Numbered from the stretch's first letter, positions 44,331-56,963 are shown. The stretch is DNA of 64,000 nt from JAVJSF01 sp040219555 (GCA_040219555.1 JAVJSF010000009.1:186001-250000), one strand, 5' to 3'. The notes: generated by a model from the sequence alone, not told the origin. Made by a program: numbers and translations.

Positions 44331-45578
44331 GTGAGCGCACGAAGGCGCGTGGTCGTCACCGGGCTGGGGATCGTCAGTCCGCTGGGCATCGGCTGGGAGG
44401 AGACCTGGGAGGCAGCGCTGGCCGGCCGCTCCGGCGGCGGGCCCATCACCCGCTTCGACGCCTCCAGGCACGCCTGCCGCATCGCGTGCGAGGTGCGGGA
44501 CTTCGAGCCGGAGCGCTGGATCGACCGGCGCGCGCTGAGGCGCATGGACCCGGTGAGCCGCTTCGCGGTGGCCGCGAGCCATCTGGCGTTCGAGGACGCC
44601 GGCCTGGACGCGGCCCCCGACCCCGACCGTGCCGGAGCGGTGATCTCCACCGGCAACGGCTCGTCGCTGTTCTTCGAGCAGTTCGACGATTCGATGATCG
44701 AGCGCGGGCCCGGGCGGGCCTCGCCGCTGCAGGTACCCGTGGTGATCGTGAACATGTCGGCGGGCCACACGGCCATCCAGTTGGGACTGCGCGGGCCCAG
44801 TTCGTGTCTCGTGACGGCCTGTGCCTCGGGCAACCACGGCATCGGTGAGGCGGCGGCCATGATCCGGCGCGGCGCCGCCGACATCATGGTGGCCGGCGGC
44901 ACCGAGGCCGGCATCACGCCCTACTCGATGGGCGGGCTCGACGCGACGCGCGCCCTCTCGCGCAGCAACGACGACCCAACGGGTGCCAGCCGGCCCTTCG
45001 ACGTCGGCCGCGACGGCTTCGTGGCGGCGGAGGGTGCCGGGGTGCTGGTGCTGGAGGACCTCGGCCACGCCCGGGCGCGCGGGGCGCGCATCTACTGCGA
45101 GCTGGCCGGCTACGGCGCCAGCTCGGACGCCCACCACCTCACCGAGCCCGACCCGTCCGGGCGCTGGCAGGTGGCGGCCATGGAGGCCGCGCTGCGCTCC
45201 GGCGGGCTCGGTCCCGAGCACGTGGACTACGTGAACGCCCACGGCACCTCGACGCCGGCCGGCGACCCGGTGGAGATCGGCGCGGTGCGCAGCCTCCTGG
45301 GCGAGCGCGCCGAGGAGGTCGCGGTGTCGTCCACCAAGTCGATGCACGGTCACGGCATGGGGGCGGCCGGCGGCTTCGAGGCGGTCCTCTCCGCGCTCGC
45401 GGTGCATCGCGGGGAGATCCCGCCGACCATCAACGTGCGCGACCTGGACCCGGCCTGCGAGGGTGTCGACCACGTGCTGGGCACCGCTCGCACCGCACCG
45501 GTGCGCGTGGCGATCTCGAACTCGTTCGGCTTCGGGGGCCACAACGCCGTGCTGGCGTTCGCCCGGATGGAGGACTGA
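44331..45578 (+). CDS. fabF: 3-oxoacyl-ACP synthase II, copy 1
   Basis: A 415-residue condensing enzyme with the Cys-His-His triad: Cys164 in VTACASGNHG, His in NAHGTSTPAGD and His in STKSMHGHGMGAAG. Lys in the last motif is intact, so it should decarboxylate malonyl-ACP and extend chains. The GTG start has GGGG just upstream. Three bases separate it from copy 2. Confidence 0.95.
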   Translation: MSARRRVVVTGLGIVSPLGIGWEETWEAALAGRSGGGPITRFDASRHACRIACEVRDFEPERWIDRRALRRMDPVSRFAVAASHLAFEDAGLDAAPDPDRAGAVISTGNGSSLFFEQFDDSMIERGPGRASPLQVPVVIVNMSAGHTAIQLGLRGPSSCLVTACASGNHGIGEAAAMIRRGAADIMVAGGTEAGITPYSMGGLDATRALSRSNDDPTGASRPFDVGRDGFVAAEGAGVLVLEDLGHARARGARIYCELAGYGASSDAHHLTEPDPSGRWQVAAMEAALRSGGLGPEHVDYVNAHGTSTPAGDPVEIGAVRSLLGERAEEVAVSSTKSMHGHGMGAAGGFEAVLSALAVHRGEIPPTINVRDLDPACEGVDHVLGTARTAPVRVAISNSFGFGGHNAVLAFARMED

Positions 45579-45580
45579 GG

Positions 45581-46843
45581 ATGGCGCACCGCCCCGACGA
45601 CGAGCGCGTGGTGATCACCGGGATCGGCGTGGTGTCCCCGGTGGGTACCGGCCGCGAGGAGATGTGGCGCACCGTGCTGGCCGGCCGCACCGGCGCCGGT
45701 CCGCTGACCCTGTTCGGTACCGCCGGCTTCGATGTGGACATGGCCTGCGAGGTGCCCGACTTCGACCCGACGGCCTTCATGGACCGGCGCAACGCGCGGC
45801 GGATGGACCGCTATGCGCAACTGGCGGTGGCGGCGGCCCGCCTGGCCCTGGAGGACAGCGGCCTGCCGGTCGACCGCGACGGCGAGGGCATCGGCGCACT
45901 CATCGGCAACGGCGGGTCGGGGACCATCTCGCGCGAGGAGCAGTACCGCGTCATGGTCGAGCGGGGGGTGGACCGCCTCTCGCCGTTCACCATCCCGCTC
46001 TCGGTGGCCAACATGGGCGCCGGGCAGGTGTCGATCGAGCTGGGTCTGCGCGGCCCGGTCATGGCGGTGTGCACCGCGTGCGCCAGCGGCACCGACGCCA
46101 TCGGCCAGGCCGCCGACACCATCCGCCGCGGCGACGCCCGCGCGATGCTGGCCGGCGGCGCCGACTGCCTCATCTCGCCGTACTTCGTCGCCGGGTTCGA
46201 CGCCATGGGCGTCCTGTCGCACCGCACGGACGACCCGGCTGGCGCGGCCCGGCCGTTCGATGTCGACCGCGACGGTTTCCTGGTGGGCGAGGCCGGCGCG
46301 GTGGTCGTGCTCGAGCCGCTCGTGGCCGCGCGCGCCCGCGGGGCGCAGATCCTCTGCGAGGTCGCCGGCTACGGCGCCAGCAACGACGCCCACCACATCG
46401 CGGAGCCCGCGCCCGAGAGCGGCCCCCAGATGGCCGCGGTGCGCGCCGCGATGGCCGACGCCGGCCTGGGCCCCGAGGACGTCGACCACGTCAACGCCCA
46501 CGGCGGCGCCAGCGGTCCCGGCGACCGCTCGGAGGTGCGCGTGCTGCGCGCTGTGCTGGGCGACGAGCAGGCCGCGCGCGTCAGCGTCACCGCCACGAAG
46601 GCGATGCACGGGCACTGCATGGGCGCCACCGGCGCCCTGGAGGCGGCCATCGCCGCCCTGACGGTCCTGGAGGGCGCCGCGCCGCCCAACCGCAATCTCA
46701 CCCACGTCGACCCGGAGTGCGCCGGCGTCGACCACATCGTGGGGGAGGCGCGTCACGCACCCGTGCGCGCCGCCCTTTCCACGTCCTACGGCCTGGGCGG
46801 GCACAATGGTGTCCTGGCCCTGACCCGCGTGGACGGGGTATGA
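45581..46843 (+). CDS. 3-oxoacyl-ACP synthase II, copy 2
   Basis: A 420-residue KAS II-like enzyme with Cys167 in CTACASGTDA and the second His in TKAMHGHCMGATG. The usual HGTST is HGGASGPGD, so the first His stays but the Thr pair is lost. It is clearly paralogous to copy 1 but well diverged. The intact Cys argues against a polyketide chain-length factor, in which Gln replaces it. A different chain-length or branching preference is possible. It overlaps the next small gene by four bases. Confidence 0.92.
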   Translation: MAHRPDDERVVITGIGVVSPVGTGREEMWRTVLAGRTGAGPLTLFGTAGFDVDMACEVPDFDPTAFMDRRNARRMDRYAQLAVAAARLALEDSGLPVDRDGEGIGALIGNGGSGTISREEQYRVMVERGVDRLSPFTIPLSVANMGAGQVSIELGLRGPVMAVCTACASGTDAIGQAADTIRRGDARAMLAGGADCLISPYFVAGFDAMGVLSHRTDDPAGAARPFDVDRDGFLVGEAGAVVVLEPLVAARARGAQILCEVAGYGASNDAHHIAEPAPESGPQMAAVRAAMADAGLGPEDVDHVNAHGGASGPGDRSEVRVLRAVLGDEQAARVSVTATKAMHGHCMGATGALEAAIAALTVLEGAAPPNRNLTHVDPECAGVDHIVGEARHAPVRAALSTSYGLGGHNGVLALTRVDGV

Positions 46844-47039
46844 CAGTGGCACGCACGATGAGCCCACGTACGGAGAAGACCATCCGCCTGGTCGGCGTAT
46901 GCGCCTTCTCATCGATCTTCGGCATCACCGCCGTGGTGCGCGACAGCGAGACGCTGGGATGGATCGCGATCTCGCTGATGCTGGCCGGCATCCTCGTCGG
47001 TCCGCTGAGCGCGCGCCTGCTCACCCGGAGGGACGACTC

Positions 47040-47043
<4 letters not shown>
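46840..47043 (+). CDS. Small two-helix membrane protein between fabF and metH
   Basis: A 67-residue protein with a basic N-terminus and two hydrophobic helices (LVGVCAFSSIFGITAVV and WIAISLMLAGILVGPLSARLL). ATG overlaps the fabF stop (ATGA) and its own stop overlaps the metH start (TTGA). Translational coupling on both sides supports it as a real gene. I recognise no family. Confidence 0.75.
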
Positions 47044-50744
<3,701 letters not shown>

Positions 50745-50772
50745 GCCGGCGGGGCCCCGGCGTTCCCTCCAT

Positions 50773-51927
50773 CTAGGGCAGCGGCACCTGGCCGTCGTCG
50801 GGACTCCCCGGCGGCGGCGGCTGCGCCCCGCCCGAGGTGGTGGTCGCCGGCGCCGGCGGCTGGGTGCTGGGCCGCGGCGGCGCCGCGCCGCCGGGCGCGC
50901 GCGTCACCGTCGGAGTCGCCTCGGGTGCGGGCTCGGGCTCCGGGGCAGGCTCGGGCTCGGGTGCGGGCTCCGGCTCGGGCTCCGGGGCCGGTTCGCCCGC
51001 GCCTCCGTCCGAGCCCCCATCGGAGCCGGGGTCGGCCGACCCGTCGCCGGGGCCGGTGCCGTCGGTGGAGACCGTCGACACCACGCTGGTGCGCGTGTCC
51101 GTGCCGCTGCCATCGGTATCGGTGGGCACGTCGGTGAAGACGTCGTCGGTGAAGACCCCGGTGGTGGCCGGGGCCACCGGATCGCCGTCGCCGCCGCCCG
51201 AGCGCATGGCCACCGCGATGGCCGCCGCCAGCAGCAAGGGCACCAGCAGCAGGGCCAGCCCCACGGCCGGGGTGATGCGCACGCCGGCGATCACGGGAGC
51301 CTCGCCGCGCAGGCCCGGCAGCGCGGCCACCAGCCCGCGCCGGCCGCCCTCTTCCAGGATGTCGGGCGCCATGGGATCGGCCTGCTCGGCCGGCCACAGC
51401 CCGTAGACGCGCGCGGCCTCCCGCTCCACCAGGCCGGCGTCGCGGCCGCGGATGCCCAGCCCCGTCGCGAGGGCCAGCCGCGAGGCGGTCAGCAACTCGC
51501 CCGCCTCGGATGCGCTCGCGCCGAGGATCGCCCCGATCAGGGGCAGCTCGACCCGGAGCAGATCGCCCAGCGCCAGAGCGGCCCGCTGGCGCACCGGCAG
51601 CGCCATGGTCGCCGCCGAGACGGCCTCCACGGCGCGGTCGCCCGTGGGCAACTCGTCGGTCCGCGGCTTGCGGCTGCGCGCCAGCGCCCAGACGCCGTGG
51701 AGCAGGGGCTCGCGGATGGTGCCCTCGCGGCCGGCGACACTGGCGGGATGCTCCAGCAGGCGCAGGAAGACCTCGCTGACGATCTCCCACGACACACCCG
51801 AATCGCCGGTGATGCGGAAGGCGAGGTTGAGCATCTCGTCCTGGTGGGTCTCCACCAGACGGGTCAGCGAGTCCGGATCCCCGGCGAGGGCCCGCTCCAC
51901 CACCTCGACGCTCAGCGCTCCAGCCAC
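50773..51927 (-). CDS. Sigma-70-like protein fused to a membrane anchor and Pro/Glu repeat
   Basis: A ~384-residue protein. Residues ~1-75 resemble ECF region 2 (LVETHQDEMLNLAFRITGD, VSEVFLRLLEH). Residues ~105-160 resemble region 4 (LPVRQRAALALGDLL, then IGAILGASASEAGELL). A linker leads to one membrane helix (about residues 220-240), then an outside tail rich in Thr/Asp/Gly, a Glu-Pro/Ala-Pro repeat and a Pro/Thr end. GTG at 51927 has GAGG seven bases upstream; GTG at 51987 is the alternative. Region 2 is degenerate, so it may not direct transcription. Confidence 0.75.
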   Translation of the reverse strand: MAGALSVEVVERALAGDPDSLTRLVETHQDEMLNLAFRITGDSGVSWEIVSEVFLRLLEHPASVAGREGTIREPLLHGVWALARSRKPRTDELPTGDRAVEAVSAATMALPVRQRAALALGDLLRVELPLIGAILGASASEAGELLTASRLALATGLGIRGRDAGLVEREAARVYGLWPAEQADPMAPDILEEGGRRGLVAALPGLRGEAPVIAGVRITPAVGLALLLVPLLLAAAIAVAMRSGGGDGDPVAPATTGVFTDDVFTDVPTDTDGSGTDTRTSVVSTVSTDGTGPGDGSADPGSDGGSDGGAGEPAPEPEPEPAPEPEPAPEPEPAPEATPTVTRAPGGAAPPRPSTQPPAPATTTSGGAQPPPPGSPDDGQVPLP

Positions 51928-52125
51928 CCCGTCACCTCGGTCGTCCTCCGGCCCGCGACCGGCCCGCGGATGTGGAGAAGGTGGCACACATCCGGGACCG
52001 ATGCCACATCCGACGCGCCACCCGCACGCGGCTCACGACCTCCTGATTCGACCTGCGGAGCCCCTTCACCTTCATCGCGACCGCCGGCGGTGCACCCGCG
52101 CCGGCGGTCGCGGCGGCGGGAGCGC

Positions 52126-53199
52126 CTACGGGGTGACGGTCACCTTCACCACGCCGTCCTCTTGGTTGGAGAACAGGCTGTAGGCCTCCTCGATGTCGTC
52201 CAGGGCGAAGCGGTGGGTGATGAGCTGCTTGAGATCCAGCCGCCCGCCCTTGACCAGGTTCATGAGGGCGGTCAGGCGCTGCTTGCCGCCCGGGCACAGG
52301 GTGCTGCGGATGTCGATGTCGCCGATGCCGTAGACGAACGGCTCCAGCGGAACGGTGACCTTGTCGCCGTACACCCCGAGGGATGAGACGATCCCCGCGG
52401 GCCGCACGGCCTTGAGGCAGTTCTCGAAGGTCTCCTGGATCCCGAGGGCCTCCACCGTCACGTCGGCGCCGCGTCCGCCCGTGAGGGCCTTGATCTTGGC
52501 GATCGGGTCCTCCTGGGTGTAGTCGATCACGACGTCGGCCCCCATCTTCATCGCCATCTCCAGGCGCACGGGGTTGGAGTCCACCGCGATGATGAGCCCG
52601 GCACCGCGCAGCCGGGCGCCGGCGGTGGCACACAGGCCGATCGGTCCCTGGGCGAACACCGCCACGGAGTCCCCGAGCTGGACGTTGGCGGTCTCGATGG
52701 CGGATATCCCCGTGGTCGCGATGTCGGTGACGAAGACCACCTCCTCGTCGGACAGGCCCTCGGGGATGTGCGCCAGGTTGGCCTGCGCATAGGGCACGCG
52801 GAAGAACTCGGCCTGCACGCCGTCCATGGAGTTGCCGAGGCGCCAGCCGCCGATCATCCCCCACTCGTCCTCATACCCGGCGCACTGCGACAGGTCGCCA
52901 CGCTGGCAGAAGTAGCAGGTGCCGCACGGGGTGATGGCGCCCACCACCACGCGGTCGCCCACCTCATAGCCGCGCACCGCCTCGCCGAGCTCATGGATGA
53001 CCCCGACCGGCTCGTGGCCGACGACCCGGCCCGGGGCGACCGGGTACTCGCCGCGCCAGATGTGCGAGTCGGTACCGCAGATCGTGGTGGTGGTCACGCG
53101 CACGATGGCATCCGTGGGCCCGCACGCCGGCACCGGCACCTCCTCGATGTGGATGTCGCGCACATCCTTGAAGACCGCCGCCCGCATCGTCGCCGCCAT
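52126..53199 (-). CDS. Zinc-dependent alcohol dehydrogenase (isopropanol DH-like)
   Basis: A 357-residue MDR-family enzyme. Catalytic zinc ligands are Cys in TICGTDSHIWR and His-Glu in VGHEPVG. Structural-zinc cysteines are partly present (CGTCYFCQRGDLSQC). The Rossmann loop is AQGPIGLCATAGARLRGAG. WGMIGGWRLGNSMDGVQAEFFRVP and LCPGGK resemble clostridial/thermophilic secondary alcohol dehydrogenases. Start ATG has GGAGG eight bases upstream. It is divergent from the sensor kinase, with twin palindromes between them. Confidence 0.92.
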   Translation of the reverse strand: MAATMRAAVFKDVRDIHIEEVPVPACGPTDAIVRVTTTTICGTDSHIWRGEYPVAPGRVVGHEPVGVIHELGEAVRGYEVGDRVVVGAITPCGTCYFCQRGDLSQCAGYEDEWGMIGGWRLGNSMDGVQAEFFRVPYAQANLAHIPEGLSDEEVVFVTDIATTGISAIETANVQLGDSVAVFAQGPIGLCATAGARLRGAGLIIAVDSNPVRLEMAMKMGADVVIDYTQEDPIAKIKALTGGRGADVTVEALGIQETFENCLKAVRPAGIVSSLGVYGDKVTVPLEPFVYGIGDIDIRSTLCPGGKQRLTALMNLVKGGRLDLKQLITHRFALDDIEEAYSLFSNQEDGVVKVTVTP

Positions 53200-53384
53200 C
53201 ACTGTCCTCCCGATTCGGATCCGCGTCGCCGCCGGGCGGCCCTCACCGAGGGGCGCGCCGCCGACCGTTCCCGCCCACCGTCGCCCAGCGGTGGGCGCCC
53301 GGCCACCCCGTGCGCGGCCCGCCTGCCGCCGTCGCCGCCCGAGAAGCCACTGCCGATCGGGGAAGAGCCCATGCCGGCCCCGGA

Positions 53385-53419
53385 CACCCGAACGGGTGGT
53401 CACGTCACCCGTTCGGGTG
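53385..53419. promoter_or_regulatory. Twin palindromic operators, two helical turns apart
   Basis: CACCCGAACGGGTG (53385-53398) and CACCCGTTCGGGTG (53406-53419) are each 6-2-6 palindromes. They are reverse complements of one another, with centres 21 bp apart. They lie between the divergent ADH and kinase genes, about 65 bases before the kinase ATG. Confidence 0.7.
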
Positions 53420-53469
53420 GTCCGAGCCGGAATACCCGTGCCGAAGGGTTGCGATCCGGACCCCGGCGC

Positions 53470-53483
53470 GTGACTCTTGTCAC
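53470..53483. promoter_or_regulatory. Inverted repeat abutting the kinase start
   Basis: GTGAC-TCTT-GTCAC ends at the base before the ATG at 53484. It could be an operator or a small hairpin that affects initiation. Confidence 0.4.
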
Positions 53484-54719
53484 ATGCCCCACGCCGATCC
53501 GGGTGCCGCCTCCGTCGCGCCGGCCGCGCCGATCGCCGGCCTCAGTCCCGCAGAGGTGAACCTGCTGCGCCGCGCCGACGCGGCCGGCCAGCGGCTGTTC
53601 CGCGAACTGGTCACCAGCCGCATCGCCTGGGCCACGGTCCGCGAGGTGAGCCGCCTGGTGGCCCTGGATGTCGTGGGCGTCTCGCTGCGCGCCCACACCT
53701 GCGACCACCCCTCCCCGTGCCTGCTCGAGACATGCGAGGCGGCGCTGGAGATGCGCGCCGTGGTCGGCAACCGGACCCCCCGCCTTCCAGGCCTGCGCCT
53801 GGCCTCGGGCGCCGGGCTGGCCGGCCGGGTGCTCGACACGGGGCGGGTCGCGTCGGTGGCCGACTACCAGCGCGCCGCTCCCGGCGAGGCGGAACTGGTG
53901 GCGCTGACGGCGGGGGAGGAGGGCATCCGCGCCCTCGCGTGCGTACCGCTGTCGTTCGCCGGGGTCGTGCGCGGGGTGCTCCACGTGGGGCGCCGGCGCA
54001 GCGGCGAGCTGCCCGAGGCCACCCTGGAGGCCTTCGGGCGGATCGCCACCTACGCCGGCGCAGCGCTGGCGGCCGCCGGCGACCGGGCCCGGGTGGAGGA
54101 GGTCGCCGCCGCCCGCGAGCGCAGGCGCCTCACCCGCATCCTCCACGACGACCTCGCGCAGCGGCTCTTCTCGGCCGGCGTCAGCGCCCGGGTGGCCCGC
54201 GAGCGCGCGGCCACCGGGCATCCGGACCTCATGGGCCAGCTGATGCGCGTCGAGCAGGAGGTCGCCCGCACCGGCGCGGCGCTGCGCGCGCTGATGCGCG
54301 GGCTGGACAACGCGGACACGCCGGCAAGCACCCTGGCGGTGACCCTGAGCGAGGACATCGCCGGCTTCCAGCGGCGCACGGACGTGACCGCGCACCTGAT
54401 CGTCCTGGGCGAGGGGCCCCCGGTGGAGGCCGGTCGCACCCAGGTGCTGGTACAGGCGGTGCGCGAGGGACTGCGCAACGTGGAGCGCCACGCGCAGGCG
54501 GGCGAGGTGGTGGTGAGCCTGTGCGTCGATGCCACCGGTGCCGAGGTGGCCGTGCAGGACGACGGCGTGGGCCCCGGCACCGGACCCGCGGCGGGCGACG
54601 GCACGGGGCTGGGACTGAGCGGCCTGCGCGAGGAGCTGGCCCGCCTGGGGGGCGGACTGCGCCTGTCGCGCAACGACGACCTCGGAACGACCCTGCGCGT
54701 GTGGATCCCGCCGGCGTGA
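53484..54719 (+). CDS. Soluble sensor histidine kinase (GAF + HisKA_3)
   Basis: A 411-residue NarL-family kinase with no membrane helix. A GAF-like domain (about residues 45-195) has three or four cysteines (HTCDHPSPCLLETC) that could bind a metal or sense redox state. The H box is ILHDDLAQRL with His221. The ATPase has REGLRNVERHA (N box) and GLGLSGLREELARLGG. It autophosphorylates and signals to the regulator gene that overlaps its end. Confidence 0.93.
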   Translation: MPHADPGAASVAPAAPIAGLSPAEVNLLRRADAAGQRLFRELVTSRIAWATVREVSRLVALDVVGVSLRAHTCDHPSPCLLETCEAALEMRAVVGNRTPRLPGLRLASGAGLAGRVLDTGRVASVADYQRAAPGEAELVALTAGEEGIRALACVPLSFAGVVRGVLHVGRRRSGELPEATLEAFGRIATYAGAALAAAGDRARVEEVAAARERRRLTRILHDDLAQRLFSAGVSARVARERAATGHPDLMGQLMRVEQEVARTGAALRALMRGLDNADTPASTLAVTLSEDIAGFQRRTDVTAHLIVLGEGPPVEAGRTQVLVQAVREGLRNVERHAQAGEVVVSLCVDATGAEVAVQDDGVGPGTGPAAGDGTGLGLSGLREELARLGGGLRLSRNDDLGTTLRVWIPPA

Positions 54720-55357
54720 GCGGACGCCCGGCCCGGGCGATGCGCACCGTCGTCGTGGCCGACGACCACCCCATCGTGCTCTCGGGGATGCGCCTGCTGC
54801 TGTCGGGCAGCCGCTTCTTCGAGATGGTCGGGGAGGCCACGACGGGCGCCGAGGCGGTGCTGCGCTGCGAGCAGCACCAGCCGGACGTTCTGCTGCTGGA
54901 CCTGCGCCTGCCGGACCTGCCGGCGCCGACCATCGTCCAGCGCGTGAAGGACCGCCGGCCCGACACCGCCGTCGTGATCCTCACCGCGCACGCCGAGGAG
55001 ATGGCCCTGCGCGGCTGCGTCAAGGCCGGCGCCTCGGGCTGCCTGTTCAAGGACGTCAGCGAGCAGAACCTGCTGGCCGCCCTGATGCAGGTGGTCCACG
55101 GCCGCACCGTGGTGGACCCCCGCGTGGCCGGCGCCATGCTCGGCCGGCGGGCCCGCGACAACGGCACCGCGCTGAGCGACCGCGAGCACGAGGTGCTCCT
55201 GATGCTCGCACGCGGCCTCACCACCCAGGAGGTCGGCGACCGGCTCGAGCTGTCGCCCAACACCGTCAAGAGCCACACCCGCAGCCTCTTCGCCAAGCTC
55301 GAGGCCCACAACCGCGTGCAGGCGCTCGCCGTGGCCCGCGAGCGGGGGATCCTCTGA
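54716..55357 (+). CDS. NarL-type response regulator
   Basis: A 213-residue regulator (205 if ATG at 54740 is used). The receiver has VVVADDHP, phosphoacceptor Asp in LLLDLRLPD (residue 54 from that ATG), LTAHAEE and LFKDVSE. The output domain is a LuxR helix-turn-helix (LSDREHEVLLMLARGLTTQEVGDRLELSPNTVKSHTRSLFAKL). GTG at 54716 overlaps the kinase stop, a layout common in this DNA, so it is preferred. The twin palindromes upstream are candidate binding sites. Confidence 0.94.
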   Translation: MSGRPARAMRTVVVADDHPIVLSGMRLLLSGSRFFEMVGEATTGAEAVLRCEQHQPDVLLLDLRLPDLPAPTIVQRVKDRRPDTAVVILTAHAEEMALRGCVKAGASGCLFKDVSEQNLLAALMQVVHGRTVVDPRVAGAMLGRRARDNGTALSDREHEVLLMLARGLTTQEVGDRLELSPNTVKSHTRSLFAKLEAHNRVQALAVARERGIL

Positions 55358-55381
55358 ACGGACCCGCCGCCCCTCCGGCCT

Positions 55382-55723
55382 TCAGTCGACGATGACGCCG
55401 TAGTTCACGGTGCCCGCTCCGCGGTTGTCGACCTGGCCGGTCACGAGGCCCGCGATCGAGATCGTGAAGACGTGCACGCTGGTGTCGTTGTATTGCCACC
55501 ACCCCCAGACCGATCCGGTGGATGGCCGGTGGAGCTGGAAGCGGTAGGGCGTGCCGCCGGCGGCGTTGGCCTGGACGGCGTGGACCACCGGGTCGTTGTC
55601 GCTCACGCAGTTCGCGAAGCCCCCGGAGGCGGCGACCGGGCAGATGCCCGACGCGCCCCAGGCCATGGCCGCGCCGACCGCGATCCCCGCCAGGAGCACG
55701 CCGGCTGCGCGCAGCCACCTCAC
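55382..55723 (-). CDS. Small exported protein coupled to the ECF-locus paralogue
   Basis: A 113-residue protein beginning with Arg-rich residues and one hydrophobic helix (LLAGIAVGAAMAWGASG). The ~85-residue outside domain has a Cys pair (ICPVAASGGFANC) and beta-type sequence (YRFQLHRPSTGSVWGWWQY). The N-terminal helix resembles those of the neighbouring paralogue and microprotein. GTG overlaps the stop of the upstream gene (GTGA). No known family. Confidence 0.7.
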   Translation of the reverse strand: MRWLRAAGVLLAGIAVGAAMAWGASGICPVAASGGFANCVSDNDPVVHAVQANAAGGTPYRFQLHRPSTGSVWGWWQYNDTSVHVFTISIAGLVTGQVDNRGAGTVNYGVIVD

Positions 55724-56292
55724 GGGCACGCCGGCCGGTCGTCCGGGGTGCCGACGGCGATCTGACACGGCTCGAGCCGGGGCACGTCCACGGCGACCCC
55801 GCGCGGCAGCGGTGAGCCCGGGACGGCGAGTCCCCGCAGCCGGGCGGTGGCGCCCCGGAGGCTGACGGCGGCGGGAAGGCGGAGACTGGCAGGCCGGATG
55901 AGCCGCGTGTCCGGGGTCCAGCCGAAGGGCGCCAGCAGCGACACCCGCAGCCCCTCGCGCGGGGAGGCGGGGCGCACGATGACGACCTCGGGCGGCAGCG
56001 GGCCGGCGGGCGTCGCGGCCGCCGGCACGCGCCCGTCCTGCCGGGCCGACTGGACGATCAGCCGCAGCGCCGGCGCGTAGCCGACCCCCGGGGGGAAGAC
56101 GAGGGACTGCGTCGGGGGCGCCGTGTCGAGGGCCGGCGATCCGCCCTCCTGGAGAGCCCACGGGGCCGCGCGCAGATCGAGCGGGGCGCCGCGCAGATCG
56201 GGGGCGGCGGCCGGCGGCTCCGGCGGCGGCCCGTCGTCGGCCCACGGGCGCAGCACCAGCAACGCGCCGATGGCGATGCCGGCCAGGATCAC
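55720..56292 (-). CDS. Membrane-anchored paralogue C of the ECF locus
   Basis: A 190-residue protein. One N-terminal helix (LAGIAIGALLVL) precedes an extracytoplasmic domain shared with the genes at 56953 and 57854: LDLRAAPWALQEGGSP, a PPGVGY block, RVSLLAPFGW, and VDVPRLEPCQI with two Cys 13 residues apart. It lacks the cytoplasmic helical segment of the other two. GTG at 56292 is used. An ATC at 56316 after a G-rich stretch would add RRYWWAP and match related N-termini. An ECF-type promoter lies upstream. Confidence 0.75.
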   Translation of the reverse strand: MILAGIAIGALLVLRPWADDGPPPEPPAAAPDLRGAPLDLRAAPWALQEGGSPALDTAPPTQSLVFPPGVGYAPALRLIVQSARQDGRVPAAATPAGPLPPEVVIVRPASPREGLRVSLLAPFGWTPDTRLIRPASLRLPAAVSLRGATARLRGLAVPGSPLPRGVAVDVPRLEPCQIAVGTPDDRPACP

Positions 56293-56356
56293 GGGTGCCC
56301 ACCAGTACCGTCTGATCCGCGCCCCCCATCGTCTCGTGCAACGGACCGTCGACTAC

Positions 56357-56384
56357 GGTACCCCGCTGGAGGGCTCTCCGTTCC
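56357..56384 (-). promoter_or_regulatory. ECF-type promoter before paralogue C
   Basis: On the minus strand GGAACG (-35, 56379-56384) and GGTACC (-10, 56357-56362) are separated by exactly 16 bp. Motif and spacing are identical to three other sites in this locus. Confidence 0.75.
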
Positions 56385-56420
56385 CGCACGCCCGTGGGTA
56401 GCCCGGGCGGACGGCGGCGG

Positions 56421-56426
56421 TAGGGT
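56421..56426 (+). promoter_or_regulatory. Leaderless-type -10 for the ECF sigma gene
   Basis: TAGGGT ends six bases before the sigma-factor GTG. No GGAAC/GGTAC element faces this gene on the plus strand, so its basal transcription looks housekeeping. Confidence 0.5.
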
Positions 56427-56432
56427 GGTGGC

Positions 56433-56963
56433 GTGGCACGCGCCTCCGACCAGATGCTCGTCCGCCGCGCGATCGAGGGGGACGCCGACGCCGCCGGCGA
56501 GTTGTTCCAGCGCCACTGGAAGCGGGCGTGGAAGGCCGCCTACCGCGTGCTGGGCGATCGGGAACTGGCCGAGGACGCCCTGCAGGAGGGCTTCATCCGC
56601 GTGATCAACAGCCTGCCGAGCTTCCGTACGGACGGCGACTTCGGCGCCTGGGCGGCGACGATCACGGCCAACCGGGCCCGGACCATCGTCGAGACGCGCG
56701 CCCAGCGGCCGACGGTGCCGCTGGACGAACGGATGCCCGCGGGCGACAGCGTGGAGCGCTCCCTGGATGAGTCCGCGGTGGTCGACGCCATCCGGGACCT
56801 GCCCGAGGACCAGGGGCGCACGGTGATGCTGCGTGAGGTGGGCGGCTACTCCACCGCCGAGACCGCCGAGATCACCGGGGTGAGCGAGGGGACGATCAAG
56901 TCGCGGCTGGCCCGGGCGGGAGCACGGATGCGCGCGCGGCTCGGGGACGACGATGGCGCGTAG
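56433..56963 (+). CDS. ECF RNA polymerase sigma factor
   Basis: A 176-residue sigma factor. Region 2 covers about residues 8-80 (AGELFQRHWKRAWKAAYRVLGD, AEDALQEGFIRVINSL, FGAWAATITANRARTI). Region 4 covers about 115-168 (IRDLPEDQGRTVMLREVGGYSTAETAEITGVSEGTIKSRL). Its stop overlaps the next gene by 11 bases, the normal place for an anti-sigma factor. The repeated GGAAC-16-GGTAC promoters around it are its likely targets. Confidence 0.93.
   Translation: MARASDQMLVRRAIEGDADAAGELFQRHWKRAWKAAYRVLGDRELAEDALQEGFIRVINSLPSFRTDGDFGAWAATITANRARTIVETRAQRPTVPLDERMPAGDSVERSLDESAVVDAIRDLPEDQGRTVMLREVGGYSTAETAEITGVSEGTIKSRLARAGARMRARLGDDDGA

Noticed and set aside
45581..46843. Second fabF as a polyketide chain-length factor paired with the first
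   Set aside because: Its active-site Cys is intact (CTACASG), while chain-length factors have Gln there. No other polyketide genes are nearby.
50930..50995. A short tandem DNA repeat that could be mistaken for a repeat array
   Set aside because: It encodes the Glu-Pro/Ala-Pro tail of the membrane-tethered sigma-like protein. There are no spacers, so it is not a CRISPR array.
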